From Plasmopara viticola (Eukaryota; Oomycota; Peronosporomycetes; Peronosporales; Peronosporaceae): 64,000 nt of DNA. The DNA is taken from assembly GCA_001695595.3 (NCBI GenBank), contig MBPM02000071.1:124001-188000 (forward strand), given 5' to 3'. The position numbers and the translations under genes were made by a program. The notes under the pieces are model-generated. The model was not told the origin of the DNA. It did not search any database and worked only from the letters and a program-made list of their open reading frames with translations. This document shows, piece after piece, positions 10,849 to 22,229 of this stretch (the stretch's first letter is position 1; each line of letters opens with the position of its first letter).

Positions 10849-13568
10849 GAGCTCAAAAGAAGTTTGAAACGCGAGTCACGGGGTGTCAATGTCTGTCTAG
10901 TAGTAATCGGTCGCCATGACCAAGCATTGCCTTTGGCTTAACGGTCATACCGCTTGAATGTCCATGAGCTTTGTGACAGTTATCTGAGCGTAGTGTTCAT
11001 GTGTGTCAAGCTTGCACCGCATAAATCCTGGTATAAAAGATAGTTTCAATCACCACCCGGTGCTCGTATAGCTCGCTTAAACTAGAACTTGATTTCGATA
11101 AGCGTTCTTAACAGTCTAAAAATAACGATAAAGCTGCACGTTTGAGCAAAGCTGTTAACACAATTAAAGATTGGACAGAAATCGAAATGTAATCAGGTCA
11201 AGGACAGATCATAAACGCTAAAATCAAAGCGATTCAGAATCGTGTAAACAAAGAAGATCACATATTATAAGAAAGACATCTTGGAAACCGACAAGACTTA
11301 GAACACAAAGAAAATGCAATTCAGTAAATACAAGTACATCGTGAAGATGGTTGGCAATATACCCGACTCGGGGGAGCCTCGGAATATCCTACTTTAATCA
11401 TAAAAATCCCTGCGATCGACAGTCAAAAACCTATACTAAACACAAGAATAAAACTCGACTTTGCCGCAACTGAGAGATATTCTCTTTGCTGCGAGTCATA
11501 TGATTTCTTTTTGGAATTGTGAAAAAAGCAGGTAGTTTGTAATCGTACAATCGATATGAAGTGTTATGTCGTAAGTACGAGCGTAAGAGACAATTTCGAC
11601 AGGTATTTTAAGAGGCCTGACATTGCAAACGAAGTTGGCACAACTGTAGTCGTCAAAGCTCGCTTGGTAGCAAATTTTATCCTCAAATTTTTGAAGTAGC
11701 TGAGCTGTACTATTGCACGAAACGAGCTGGTCACCGACATTGCAAACGAAGTTGGCACAACTGTAGTCGTCATTGCCCATGACATTTACCCAGGGTACAC
11801 ACTTGCTATTCTCGCCATCAGGCACGAGCTCAAAAGAAGTTTGAAACGCGAGTCACGGGGTGTCAATGTCTGTCTAGTAGTAATCGGTCGCCATGACCAA
11901 GCATTGCCTTTGGCTTAACGGTCATACCGCTTGAATGTCCATGAGCTTTGTGACAGTTATCTGAGCGTAGTGATCATGTGTGTCAAGCTTGCACCGCATA
12001 AATCCTGGTATAAAAGATAGTTTCAATCACCACCCGGTGCTCGTATAGCTCGCTTAAACTAGAACTTGATTTCGATAAGCGTTCTTAACAGTCTAAAAAT
12101 AACGATAAAGCTGCACGTTTGAGCAAAGCTGTTAACACAATTAAAGATTGGACAGAAATCGAAATGTAATCAGGTCAAGGACAGATCATAAACGCTAAAA
12201 TCAAAGCGATTCAGAATTGTGCAAACAAAGAAGATCACATATTATAAGAAAGACATCTTGGAGACCGACAAGACTTAGAACACAAAGAAAATGCAATTCA
12301 GTAAATACAAGTACATCGTGAAGATGGTTGGCAATGAGCCCGACTCGAGGGAGCCACGGAATATCCTACTTTAATCATAAAAACCCTGCGATCGACAGTC
12401 AAAAACCTATACTAAACACAAGAATAAAACTCGACTTTGCCGCAACTGAGAGATATTCTCTTTGCTGCGAGTCACATGATTTCTTTTTGGAATTGTGAAA
12501 AAAGCAGGTAGTTTGTAGTCGTACAATCGATATGAAGTGTTATGTCGTAAGTACGAGCGTAAGAGACAATTTCGACAGGTATTTTAAGAGGCCTGACATT
12601 GCAAACGAAGTTGGCACAACTGTAGTCGTCAAAGCTCGCTTGGTAGCAAATTTTATCCTCAAATTTTTGAAGTAGCTGAGCTGTACTATTGCACGAAACG
12701 AGCTGGTCACCGACATTGCAAACGAAGTTGGCACAACTGTAGGCGTCATTGCCCATGACATTTACCCAGGGTACACACTTGCTATTCTCGCCATCAGGCA
12801 CGAGCTCAAAAGAAGTTTGAAACGCGAGTCACGGGGTGTCAATGTCTGTCTAGTAGTAATCGGTCGCCATGACCAAGCATTGCCTTTGGCTTAACGGTCA
12901 TACCGCTTGAATGTCCATGAGCTTTGTGACAGTTATCTGAGCGTAGTGATCATGTGTGTCAAGCTTGCACCGCATAAATCCTGGTATAAAAGATAGTTTC
13001 AATCACCACCCGGTGCTCGTATAGCTCGCTTAAACTAGAACTTGATTTCGATAAGCGTTCTTAACAGTCTAAAAATAACGATAAAGCTGCACATTTGAGC
13101 AAAGCTGTTAACACAATTAAAGATTGGACAGAAATCGAAATGTAATCAGGTCAAGGACAGATCATAAACGCTAAAATCAAAGCGATTCAGGATCGTGCAA
13201 ACAAAGAAGATCACATATTATAAGAAAGACATCTTGGAGACCGACAAGACTTAGAACACAAAGAAAATGCAATTCAGTAAATACAAGTACATCGTGAAGA
13301 TGGTTGGCAATATACCCGACTCGGGGGAGCCTCGGAATATCCTACTTTAATCATAAAAATCCCTGCGATCGACAGTCAAAAACCTATACTAAACACAAGA
13401 ATAAAACTCGACTTTGCCGCAACTGAGAGATATTCTCTTTGCTGCGAGTCATATGATTTCTTTTTGGAATTGTGAAAAAAGCAGGTAGTTTGTAGTCGTA
13501 CAATCGATATGAAGTGTTATGTCGTAAGTACGAGCGTAAGAGACAATTTTGACAGGTATTTTAAGAGG
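10681..13568. repeat. Tandem array: three copies of a ~976-bp unit
   Basis: The segment beginning gctcgcttggtagcaaattt starts at 10681, 11658 and 12634, giving periods of 977 and 976 bp. Copies are nearly identical by eye, differing by scattered single bases and small indels, so the amplification is recent. Each junction carries an extra copy of a ~37-bp block (gacattgcaaacgaagttgg onward), seen at about 11620 and 12595 as well as at its internal position (10760, 11736, 12712). The third copy ends at 13568 without that block. The unit contains the N-terminal half of the Cys-rich ORF plus about 800 bp of AT-rich sequence with no other supported gene. Confidence 0.93.
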
Positions 13569-16500
13569 GCTACTTTACGCCAAATGTTTGTGAAGGAATG
13601 AGAGATTTGAATATAATAATGTCTCGCTAACCAACCGTTTTCAGTGTAGATTCAACCCGAGCGTTCATGAAAGCCCTTAAGACTGGTATGCGCTTGCTGA
13701 ATGCCAAAGAGCTCAAGATTTGTGATTTGGCAATCCATTCTCTTCCAGCCTATTTAAAAAAGGCCAACAAGGAGTAAAAAGCAGCCTTAAAGAGGATTGA
13801 TTTGGTCAGAGGTGTGGAAAGGTATGAAGTCGACTTTCACATTTGGCAAAAATTCAGGACTACTTAGCAAAGCAGCATATGTTACGATACCTGCGTTGGC
13901 AACAGCATCGGAGAGACTCCCCGAGGAAAATTTTCTCCAGAGCTACCATTTTGTCTGTGAATGGAATGACAGCGACGTGAACAAGGATAGTTGGTGGGCG
14001 AATTATAGTTGCTGATGTGATGGAAAGAGTGTGCGGGCACTCTCCAATGGGTGTTTTGAACGATCCAGAACTGGGAAAGAGTTTTTCTAAGGTAGGGATC
14101 GAATGCGAAATACAAAAACTTTATAGGATTAGTCCATGGTGAAGTGATGTAGCACAGTCGCGGAGAAAGCTTAACAAGTGTCGGTCGTCGGGTGAGGCTT
14201 GCGCGACGAGCGGGGCGGATTCGGTGAAGAAGGCGGAGTGTTAGTCGCTTAAAAGCAAACTCAAAATTGATATTATTTGAAGAGCTCTTATGGCTTCTTT
14301 TCTTGCAACGGCTTAACTGGTGGCTCTCAGCCATCTAATGCTAATATTCCAAAGGTTGTTATTCATCTTTACTGTATCTGCATTTTTGCACATTTCAGAT
14401 AAATTTCAACCGATAAAGTATCTTAATCTTCAAAGATCTGGAACTTTCTTCTGGTCTGAAACTCTATGATCGCCTATCTCTAGAATTAGTACTAATACAT
14501 ATGTATTTTGGGAACATTTACTTTTATCGCGTAATAGCCGTTACCGGCAAGCCTGCAGGTGACGACAATTACGTCACAAATAAGCCCAAGCTATGGGGAG
14601 TTATAGCGATCGCTGAAGAGGTCGCAAGAAGATCGTACGACTGCGGTGCAAGCGAAGCGCATTGAAGCTAGCTATACTTTATAAAAAAACTATTAATAAA
14701 TGCTAATGCGTTTATCACAAAAAAATAATCAATCTCGAAGCATCACAATTTTTAATCTTCTAATCATACTTGCTAAATAGAGGCTCATGGCAATGCTAGA
14801 TAGAAAGCCACTATTAGTTTGTCTATGTACACTGACTTGGCTTGGATAAAATTGAGATAGAATCTTCTAATAACACCTGTCTTCTTATCTCACTCGCTAT
14901 ACTATAGTGATAGAAATTGCTTCGTTCGTCATCACTATAAACAAATCGCGCTTGAAATTGGAGTTTGAAATAGCTATATACTCTGCATTCAAATCATTTA
15001 ATCCGTATCCAGTGAAAAAGTAGTTATGGCTAAGAAAGATAGTACTAATGAAACATTTGAGCTTTCTTACTCAAATTGCAATTGCTTTTTGTTTGGGGAT
15101 TCCCAGCGAATTGCCGCTCCCTGACTTGCTGAATCGAGCACATGTGCCCGATCCTGCCACATCCTGCGTCCAGAGATAATTTTTGCCGCCGTGATCAGTT
15201 CTCTTGGAGATCTGAAAACCGCTGCTACGCCGCCGTATGCACCTCGCCCGAAGTACGACCGTCGCCGACAGTAACCGCAGTCGGCAACCGTTGTCTCAGT
15301 CTCTTCTCCCGGAGGGATTTCGCTTCGTCGATTACCTCCCTCCAGTTGCCAATCCGGTCTATACAGACCGACGTGGAGTCGAGTCGGACAAGTTCGTTCT
15401 GTTTGATCAAGGCAACTTTTACTTTGGTGTTGTCTCTTCACTGGTCGCGCTGATCACGCGTTTGTCTTTGTGCCCAATTTGAGACATGTGAGTAGTTCTT
15501 AATCCCAATACAGTCCATCTGCCTAGCTGCACTTACCAACTGACTGGAAGAAATGGTTTCCGTACCTAGTTCTGCTCCGGCACAGCCATTGCCACGCCCG
15601 CCGGCTAGCTTTTGAACGATGCAACACTGCCTGGCAAACAAGAATAGACGGCAACGTCAGGCTCGGTCGCGCTAAATTTTGGCTTCCTACAATTTTGGTT
15701 CTTTTTCCGACGACAGTTCAACATAATAGGACCGCCAATTTGCTGCACTTGCAGCGGTGCCTTCACCGGTCGCAGCTAAGAGCTATACGAATTTGCGGAC
15801 TCCGGCCGCACGTCATACCAGTGTGTGGAATACAGGCAGAACGCCGTGCTAAGCTCGCTAGCTTTGATTAGCCAGCCTGCCGCATGGTGCGTTTACCTCG
15901 TTCACTCACGAAACTTTCAGCTGCACACACATCGAGGCATCTCGTTTGTGTGCAAATCTGACGATGCTTTTTCCCGATTGGACAATTTGCAACTTAGGTA
16001 AGTGGCAACAGAGTTTCAATCCGTACGTATTCAAAGTACGACAGCCTGTACTTCGGGGATTTGACTTGTCTTCAAAGTGCTGCGTCGAATTAGGCAGTTT
16101 ACGACTAGTTTGTATAAAAAAATGCGGGACCAACTCAGAGACGTCCATACACGTTCACGGACGAGTGAAATCTCGTGGACGCACGGTGTATTCAACATTG
16201 TCAGCTGTCCTGCTGGTCTTTTTAGTCATATGCTGAATCCTAACGGCAAATCTGTTTTCAATTCGGAAAAAAACGTGCTCTGTACAGCACCGTCAGCGAA
16301 GGTTTACTCGCGCAAAACCGCCTTCGCTGGGACCCCATCATGCCGACGCTAATGCCAGCAAGACCGGTAATAAAAAAGTTAATGCTGGATAACCCATTTC
16401 ATCGAATGTTTTCATTCAACCGGCTGCTAAAAAAGGAGTGGCTATCGAATCGGATGCTACGGTTAACGCCTCGTCTGCGCGCGCGCCGCGCCCTACAAAA

Positions 16501-17824
16501 GCTTTGATCAACAAGTCAACCGTCGCGGCGGCCAAGCTTTGAGTGTTGATGCGGTGTTAGACGATACACAGTAAAGGAAGCTCGTAAAACACTTGCAATA
16601 CGGTATCATCAACTGTGGAGAAAAAAAACTTGAAACGGAAGGTCTGATTCCTTGCGAGCTAAAATTGAACCTCAAGATCTCCAATCTCTTGTCTACTCGT
16701 CCCCAGTTTCGTCTAACTACTATAGAAAAAGTAGCATAGATGGTGGTGGTGCTCAAAGATTACCGGAAGATACGTTGCTCTTCATTGTTGCTTCATGTGC
16801 TTCTAGGAATCTAGACACTCAGGAAGAGTGGCTTGACGATTTAGAGCCCAGCTTTAAGTCCGACCTCTCAAATAAGAGAGTGCGAACGCTACGCCCACTT
16901 GATGTTGTAATCTGACTGCTTGGTAGCGTAAAGGATTATAAATGAAGCCGTCTTCTCAGGCCCTTAGAAGCCAATAAGTTTTCGAGTGGTCCGAACTGCG
17001 CGTCCGGCAGTTGCAAAAACTTGGTATTTTCATCTTAGAGCTTTAGCAAAATTTGGGTAGACTTCTTACCAGCGCAAGCGAAAATTGACTACGAAGCGCT
17101 ACCAAGTGTGGCAGGTCACAGAAGACCTTGTACTGATGAGGCGTTTAAGAAGGAACACGATCTTTCGGTGAACGACCGTTTACCATTCAGGTCTCAAATG
17201 TTTGACGTATGCATTTTAGTTATTATGAATTGTGTTAGTACTTTTGTATCTTTGCTGTGCCTTCCAATTTCTTATAAGCGACTAAAATTTTAAATTTGCA
17301 CTTTAGTCAAGGCTTTTGTCCTATAAATATCTCACTAAGGCAAATAGGTAATGATAATTATTCACGTTGTGGTTTCAATTGCCAGGTCCGATTGGGCTTA
17401 GAAATTGGAGGCGAATGCGGGAACTTGGGCTAGTTTTTGCGTGGCTCGCTAGAACTTCAAATTACTGCAGCAAAGACAGATCATTAATGAGGCCAAATTT
17501 TATTGTATTCAAGACCCAGAGATTGTTTAGGGGGCCTAAACGATTCTACAGTATCAACTGATCCCCTTTAGAGATAATATGGACAAAATTATTGTCAAAG
17601 TGTGCTTTTGCAACACTCGCATTATTAAAACAGCTGTATGACTAGTCGATAAAACACCGTCGCAGCATCTCAATAGCACTCGCATAGCACGCCATATATA
17701 GTTTCATGTGCTCAAGACTCCGACAATTCACTCTTTTTTTTGTAAATATGCATAACAATAGGCTTTTAATTTGTTACTGTTTCTCTCGCCGCGTTTTGTG
17801 TAAAGTAGAGTAAAAAATCACACG
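13569..17824. other. Spacer with decayed gene fragments
   Basis: No intact gene. On the plus strand 13667-13867 reads as one frame interrupted by a single TAA at 13775 (MKALKTGMRLLNAKELKICD at its start, ending in an IWQKF segment). It is preceded by a plausible acceptor (ttttcag near 13641), so it is probably a broken exon of an unrecognised protein. Around 15,070-16,350 the sequence is richer in G+C and has overlapping open frames on both strands, as expected for decayed coding DNA, but I cannot choose a frame or family. The remaining sequence shows nothing I can support. Confidence 0.4.
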
Positions 17825-18956
17825 ATGCTGCGAAGACTAAAGACGTCAGACACGTACGTCTCCTCGCCGTTAGAGGCACTTTGCAGCATCAACATTTAAA
17901 TTTGTTCTCGATGTGACAGAATAGGCTAATTTAATTTGTATTGGTGCTTCTAACTTACTCTTAGCTCGAACGCGGCAGTAGATGAGGCGCAAAGTCCCGG
18001 CGATCAGAGCAACGGCGACGACCCCATGTCGTCGCTGCAAAAATACCGATCACAGACGATGAAGGACTATGGCCTCATGATTGAGTACAAGCATTTGCGT
18101 CAGCATGTGCCCAGCGGGATCTACGTACTTCCGAGCTTCGACCACTCACGCATCTGGTATGGGGCCATCTTTATCCACGCCGGACTCTATCGCAATGGCA
18201 TTTTTAAATTCACTATCTTCCTTCCCGAAGGGTACTACGACATGGTTATTACTAAAGTGGGCATAGCTAGTGTGACTGACGGACGGATGGTGCTGCTGTA
18301 GCTATAATGGACCAGGCACGTATCCGCGCATTGTTTTTAACACTAACGTCTTCCATCCCTACGTGTACGAAGACACGAAGGAGCTGGATTTAAAGCCAAA
18401 ATTTCCTCAGTGGGACCCAGAGCTGCATTACATGGTGGCAGTGCTGACCTACCTCAAGGGAATTTTCTACATGAAAGACTTTCCCGGCTTGCTTCAGGTT
18501 GCAAACGGCGTCGCGCTAGATATGTACGCTTGAATAGGAGGCTTGAAGTCGAGGATTTGCTAATGTGTTATGCAGGTTTCGGCATGATCCTGAAAACTAT
18601 TTGAATAAGGTTGAGGATAGTGTTGACGAATCCCTCACGAATGTTTACAACAATGAGCAAGGTTCTACAATCCGTTTTACGAAGCACAACCCTGTCCATG
18701 ATAATCTGCGACAGGAACTCTTTGCGCAGCTAGACGCAACCTTAGTAAGTCTTCAGTCTAGTATTGTCGAAATGCAGTAATACTTACGAAAAGTAATGAA
18801 TTTTTGCAGTCTGCAGTACCACAAACGCTAGAGGAGAAAATGTCTACTCCACCTGCATCCCGGTCGCTATCCATCGTGACGGCTGCGGCAGCAGAGGGGT
18901 CTGCAAGCCAAGCTACCACTGGTGCGGCCGCGGACGAACCGATGCCAACCGTCTGA
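17825..18956 (+). CDS. AKTIP: AKTIP/FTS-like ubiquitin-conjugating enzyme E2 variant
   Basis: Five exons join cleanly: 17825-17853, 17965-18231, 18302-18523, 18576-18744 and 18810-18956, giving 277 residues, close to the roughly 290 of animal AKTIP. Residues about 35-185 form a UBC fold: a YGLMIEYKHL opening, an IRNG-type strand (GLYRNGIFKFTIFLP), then YNGPGTYPRIVFNTNVFHP, where a true E2 has its HPN motif and catalytic Cys. No catalytic cysteine is visible, so this should be a non-catalytic E2 variant. In animals and fungi AKTIP/FTS partners Hook and FHIP proteins to link endosomes to dynein; that role here is inference. The C-terminal ~50 residues are Ala/Ser/Thr-rich and low complexity. 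The start is set by a short first exon whose GTACGT donor keeps the frame. A coiled-coil gene follows 171 bp downstream on the same strand. Confidence 0.85.
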
Positions 18957-19127
18957 CGCCTAAATAGTAAAAGTGTTTAGTATCCTTCATCTATTGAAGA
19001 CTGTACTTTCATTTTGTTGAATTACTTGTATTGTGACAAATTATCATTTTAAACAGCCACGTGAGCGAATTGCTTCAATTTAGCTGCTAATTTAGAAACG
19101 GAAACTTATAAGTTTGTCTTTGAAGCG

Positions 19128-20490
19128 ATGCCCGCGGCGATGTCGAGCAACGCCGGCTTGGGCTCCAAAGAGGACGACGAGCAGCTCAACGAGCGTATAT
19201 TCAAGGCTCGCTCAGAGCTTTCGGAGCTACATAAAATTATGGCCAAAGATGATCGCGACCGTTTGGTTCGTGAGAGTGATGGTCCCGCTTCGCGCACTCG
19301 AAGTCGTAGCTCTAACACGCAGCATGACGCCAAGCCATCGCCGACGGGTGGCATTAGCTACAAGACAACACATACGTTGGAGAGCTCATTGAGCGGGCAT
19401 TTAATGCAACAACCACACTTGAAAGAGATCGTGCGCTCGGATCGCATGCGGATGGCGGAACTCTCGGACGAGCAGCTCACATGGCCATCCACTGATCACG
19501 AAGCTTCAGCGCCAGCTAGAGGAAAGGAAAGCCCCACCAATCGCTTACGTGCTGAGAAATTGCCACGTCGAACAACTGCCAAGGGATTAAGAAGCTATTC
19601 TACGGATTACGTGCAACAAGCGCTGAGCTCTGACAATGTCACGGACGACGACGAAGATGAAGCTGTATTACATACTCCACGAGATTCTAAAAGTATAATT
19701 CGGGGTAGTGTTGACGCAGAGCGTGACCTTTCTGGAGAATATGGAAGGGGGAGGACACAAGAGGAGCTACAAATATACGTGCGGCATATGGAAGAAACCA
19801 TTGCGCAACTTGTGCAACAAAAGGATGAGTTGCTCAGAAATCAAGCAACTTTTGATCAGCAGGCAAGCGGTATCTTTCCATCACTTGAGAACCTTAATCA
19901 TCAACTTTCTCAGATTGTGCAGGGAAAGCTGCTGCAGTCGGGACACTCGCACAATGATGAAGATGCCAATACTTTGCATGAAGACATGTTGGATGAACTA
20001 CGCGTTCAACGGGAGCAGCTAAGTGAACTTGAAGCCGATAGCAAGCGTCGCAAATATGATGCAGAGTTACAAGAACAGGACCGTGCCATCGAGATTTCGC
20101 AGATTAAAGCGGACATTATCAGCGTTGTGGCGAATGAAAAAATGCGTGAGGAGCGTGCAGAACTTATGGTTGACACAGTGAAGAAGCTTCAGCAGGAAGT
20201 GCAAGAGGCTGTTAAGAATATGGTGCAGCGTTATCAGTTGTTAGACAAACGAATTAGCCAACTGCAATCTCCCATGACACAGCCCCGCCTTGTGGTACGT
20301 AGATTGGCAGCATTACTTGATTGGTTAAGCAATGAATTAAAGTTGTTCTGGATAGGGACGCAAGTCACATCAAAGATTGGTGTTTTTCTTTTTTTCAGTG
20401 CTTATGGGGCTCATTTCCCTCACTCTTGGTATGTTCATCATGAACAGCGGGGATTGCGGAATATTTGAGCGGTGCCATCCTCTCATATAG
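19128..20490 (+). CDS. Coiled-coil protein with C-terminal membrane anchor
   Basis: Two exons, 19128-20298 and 20399-20490, give 420 residues. The first ~200 residues are polar and Ser/Arg/Asp-rich, probably disordered. Residues ~214-245 and ~284-382 are long heptad-like stretches rich in Glu, Gln, Lys and Leu, predicted coiled coil. The intron has two possible donors four bases apart: GTACGT at 20295 leads to an early stop, whereas GTAGAT at 20299 yields a hydrophobic segment (LLMGLISLTLGMFIM) followed by a short Cys-containing tail, so I prefer the latter. That makes the product a tail-anchored membrane protein, possibly a Golgi or ER tether by analogy with golgins, which is inference. No named family is recognised. 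It converges on the phosphotransferase gene with 128 bp between stops. Confidence 0.7.
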
Positions 20491-20618
20491 TGGTTAGTTG
20501 ACGTTGACTATGCACAAGATTAGTCAAGTTACTTCGATGATAGTGCACACATTCGCGTAGTCAAAAGACATTAGTATTTAACAGTGAATCCTACGTTCAA
20601 ACTTCATAAAAAAAATCG

Positions 20619-22102
20619 TTATCCTTGCTTCACCTTAAATATGCGAATACCGAGGATAGAGGCAAGCTCCGTTGACAGAAAGTAAATCATATGAACATAC
20701 GCCAACATAGAGATCACAAAAAAGAGTTCCACGACGGAGCTTTCACGGCCCTGCACCAGTACGGCAAACTAAGTAAACTAGACAAGATTCAAAAGTTCAC
20801 ACATACCCATGGAACAATACCAGCCACCAATAGAAAGGATGCGATAAGTTGAATTAGAAATGTCTTGCGGAGTAGCCAGTACGGCTCTTCACACATGTGT
20901 GAGAGCATCATGTGCATCACCATCTGTAATGCAAGTCAAGTTACATCGACACGAACAGCAAGAAGTGCACTCTGAAATGTTATACCTTGGCAAATACGAG
21001 CCCCACAGTCCAGATGAGGAGACGTGGGTGGTCCGTGAACACATCAGACGGCGACCAGAGCACCCAAAGCGCAGATAAGAAAATGAGGGCGACAAAAGGT
21101 ATGATACCGAAGAGCGCGGCAGCGCCATCTTTTGCCTTGCGTTCCATGGACCGAATAGCAATCACAGCTGTAAGATCAATCATCACAAGGTAAACGTGAT
21201 ACCTGCTGCACAAGGACAGTCAAACGAGAACAGATCACTCACCGCTGACAAAGCATTGGCCAAGTGCACTTGTAATTGTAAACAGAACGAACACATGATT
21301 GTTCTTTAGCTGTGGAAAGAAAACGTTTGGCTCTGTCCACACCGCGGGACCGACAATAGCCGTGCCAATGTAAATTGAATACATAATCAGCAAACCCTCG
21401 TTTGGTCCGTTGACGATCGGTAGCGCCAACGTGCCAGTGTAATATTCCTCCCACGTCGCCATGAAGAACACCATTGCAGGTGCAAGAAAAACCAACAGAG
21501 ACTACCAACAACCCACAAAGTTAGCAAGTAGATTACATCGCTTTAGCTATATCAAACTCACCCAATACGTCGGACCCAGCATAATCGTCGACGCAAATGT
21601 ACACGCACTGATAACCACGTTAAGTGCATCACACCCGTGATCGAACAGTAGTCCAAGAGGCGATGAGTTGCCCGTCTTCCGTGCTTGCTTACCGTCTGCC
21701 ACGTCTAAGATCTGGTAAAGCATGAGCGACAACCCCGCATAAGCGTATACCCATCGCGGTGCTTCCTCAATCATATTTGGGGAATACCTGTGTGATCAAT
21801 AGAAAGCCAGTCAATTGGTGTCCTCATATCAATTGCACTTCTTTTCTAACTCACCAAAGCATAATTACGTGAGACAGAATGACAAGCGACAATGCCCCAA
21901 TAGTGATGGCATTAGGCGCCAGTCGTGGCGACATCACATGATCCACGAGCCACTGGGCCAGCGGAGAGATGATGTGGTTGTACAAGAGCGATGCATCGCT
22001 TCCACTGTATCCATAATCCAAGATGTGCTTCACCCCCTCTTCCGTCACATAACGGTAGGTATGCGGGGTCGCCTTGGCAGCAATTGCAGCACCAGCAGAC
22101 AT
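20619..22102 (-). CDS. CDP-alcohol phosphatidyltransferase (ethanolamine/choline phosphotransferase)
   Basis: Six exons on the minus strand (22102-21855, 21787-21562, 21501-21243, 21167-20986, 20923-20807, 20768-20619) give 393 residues, the usual size for the EPT1/CPT1 family. The enzyme moves phosphoethanolamine or phosphocholine from its CDP form to diacylglycerol, the last Kennedy-pathway step, in ER or Golgi membranes. The signature D-G-x2-A-R-x8-G-x3-D-x3-D is complete, with D114, G115, A118, R119, G128, D132 and D136. It is preceded by EEAPRWVYAYAG and followed by the ATWEEYYTGTL segment typical of the family. Several hydrophobic membrane segments follow, including one in each of the last two exons. 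All introns are GT-AG and 62-75 bp except the shorter fifth. Sequence alone cannot separate ethanolamine from choline specificity. Confidence 0.93.
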
Positions 22103-22229
22103 GGTGACTGCCTTTTTGCGTTTTCTAATTATTAGTATTCATAATTATTGCTGAAAGCACAATTGAGTTTTTATCCCCAAATTCAAAAGTACGAAAATTG
22201 AATCTCTCTTAACAAGTATTTGTAAGGCC

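Noticed and set aside
10681..13568. CRISPR-like or defence-type repeat array
   Set aside because: Units are 976 bp, directly adjacent without spacers, and the genome is eukaryotic.
13882..14334. 150-codon minus-strand open frame
   Set aside because: It lies opposite the broken plus-strand fragment, has His/Arg/Pro-rich composition typical of an antisense shadow, and shows no motif.
15067..16352. Several overlapping frames on both strands as new genes
   Set aside because: Mutual overlap and lack of motifs point to decayed G+C-richer sequence; no frame could be preferred.
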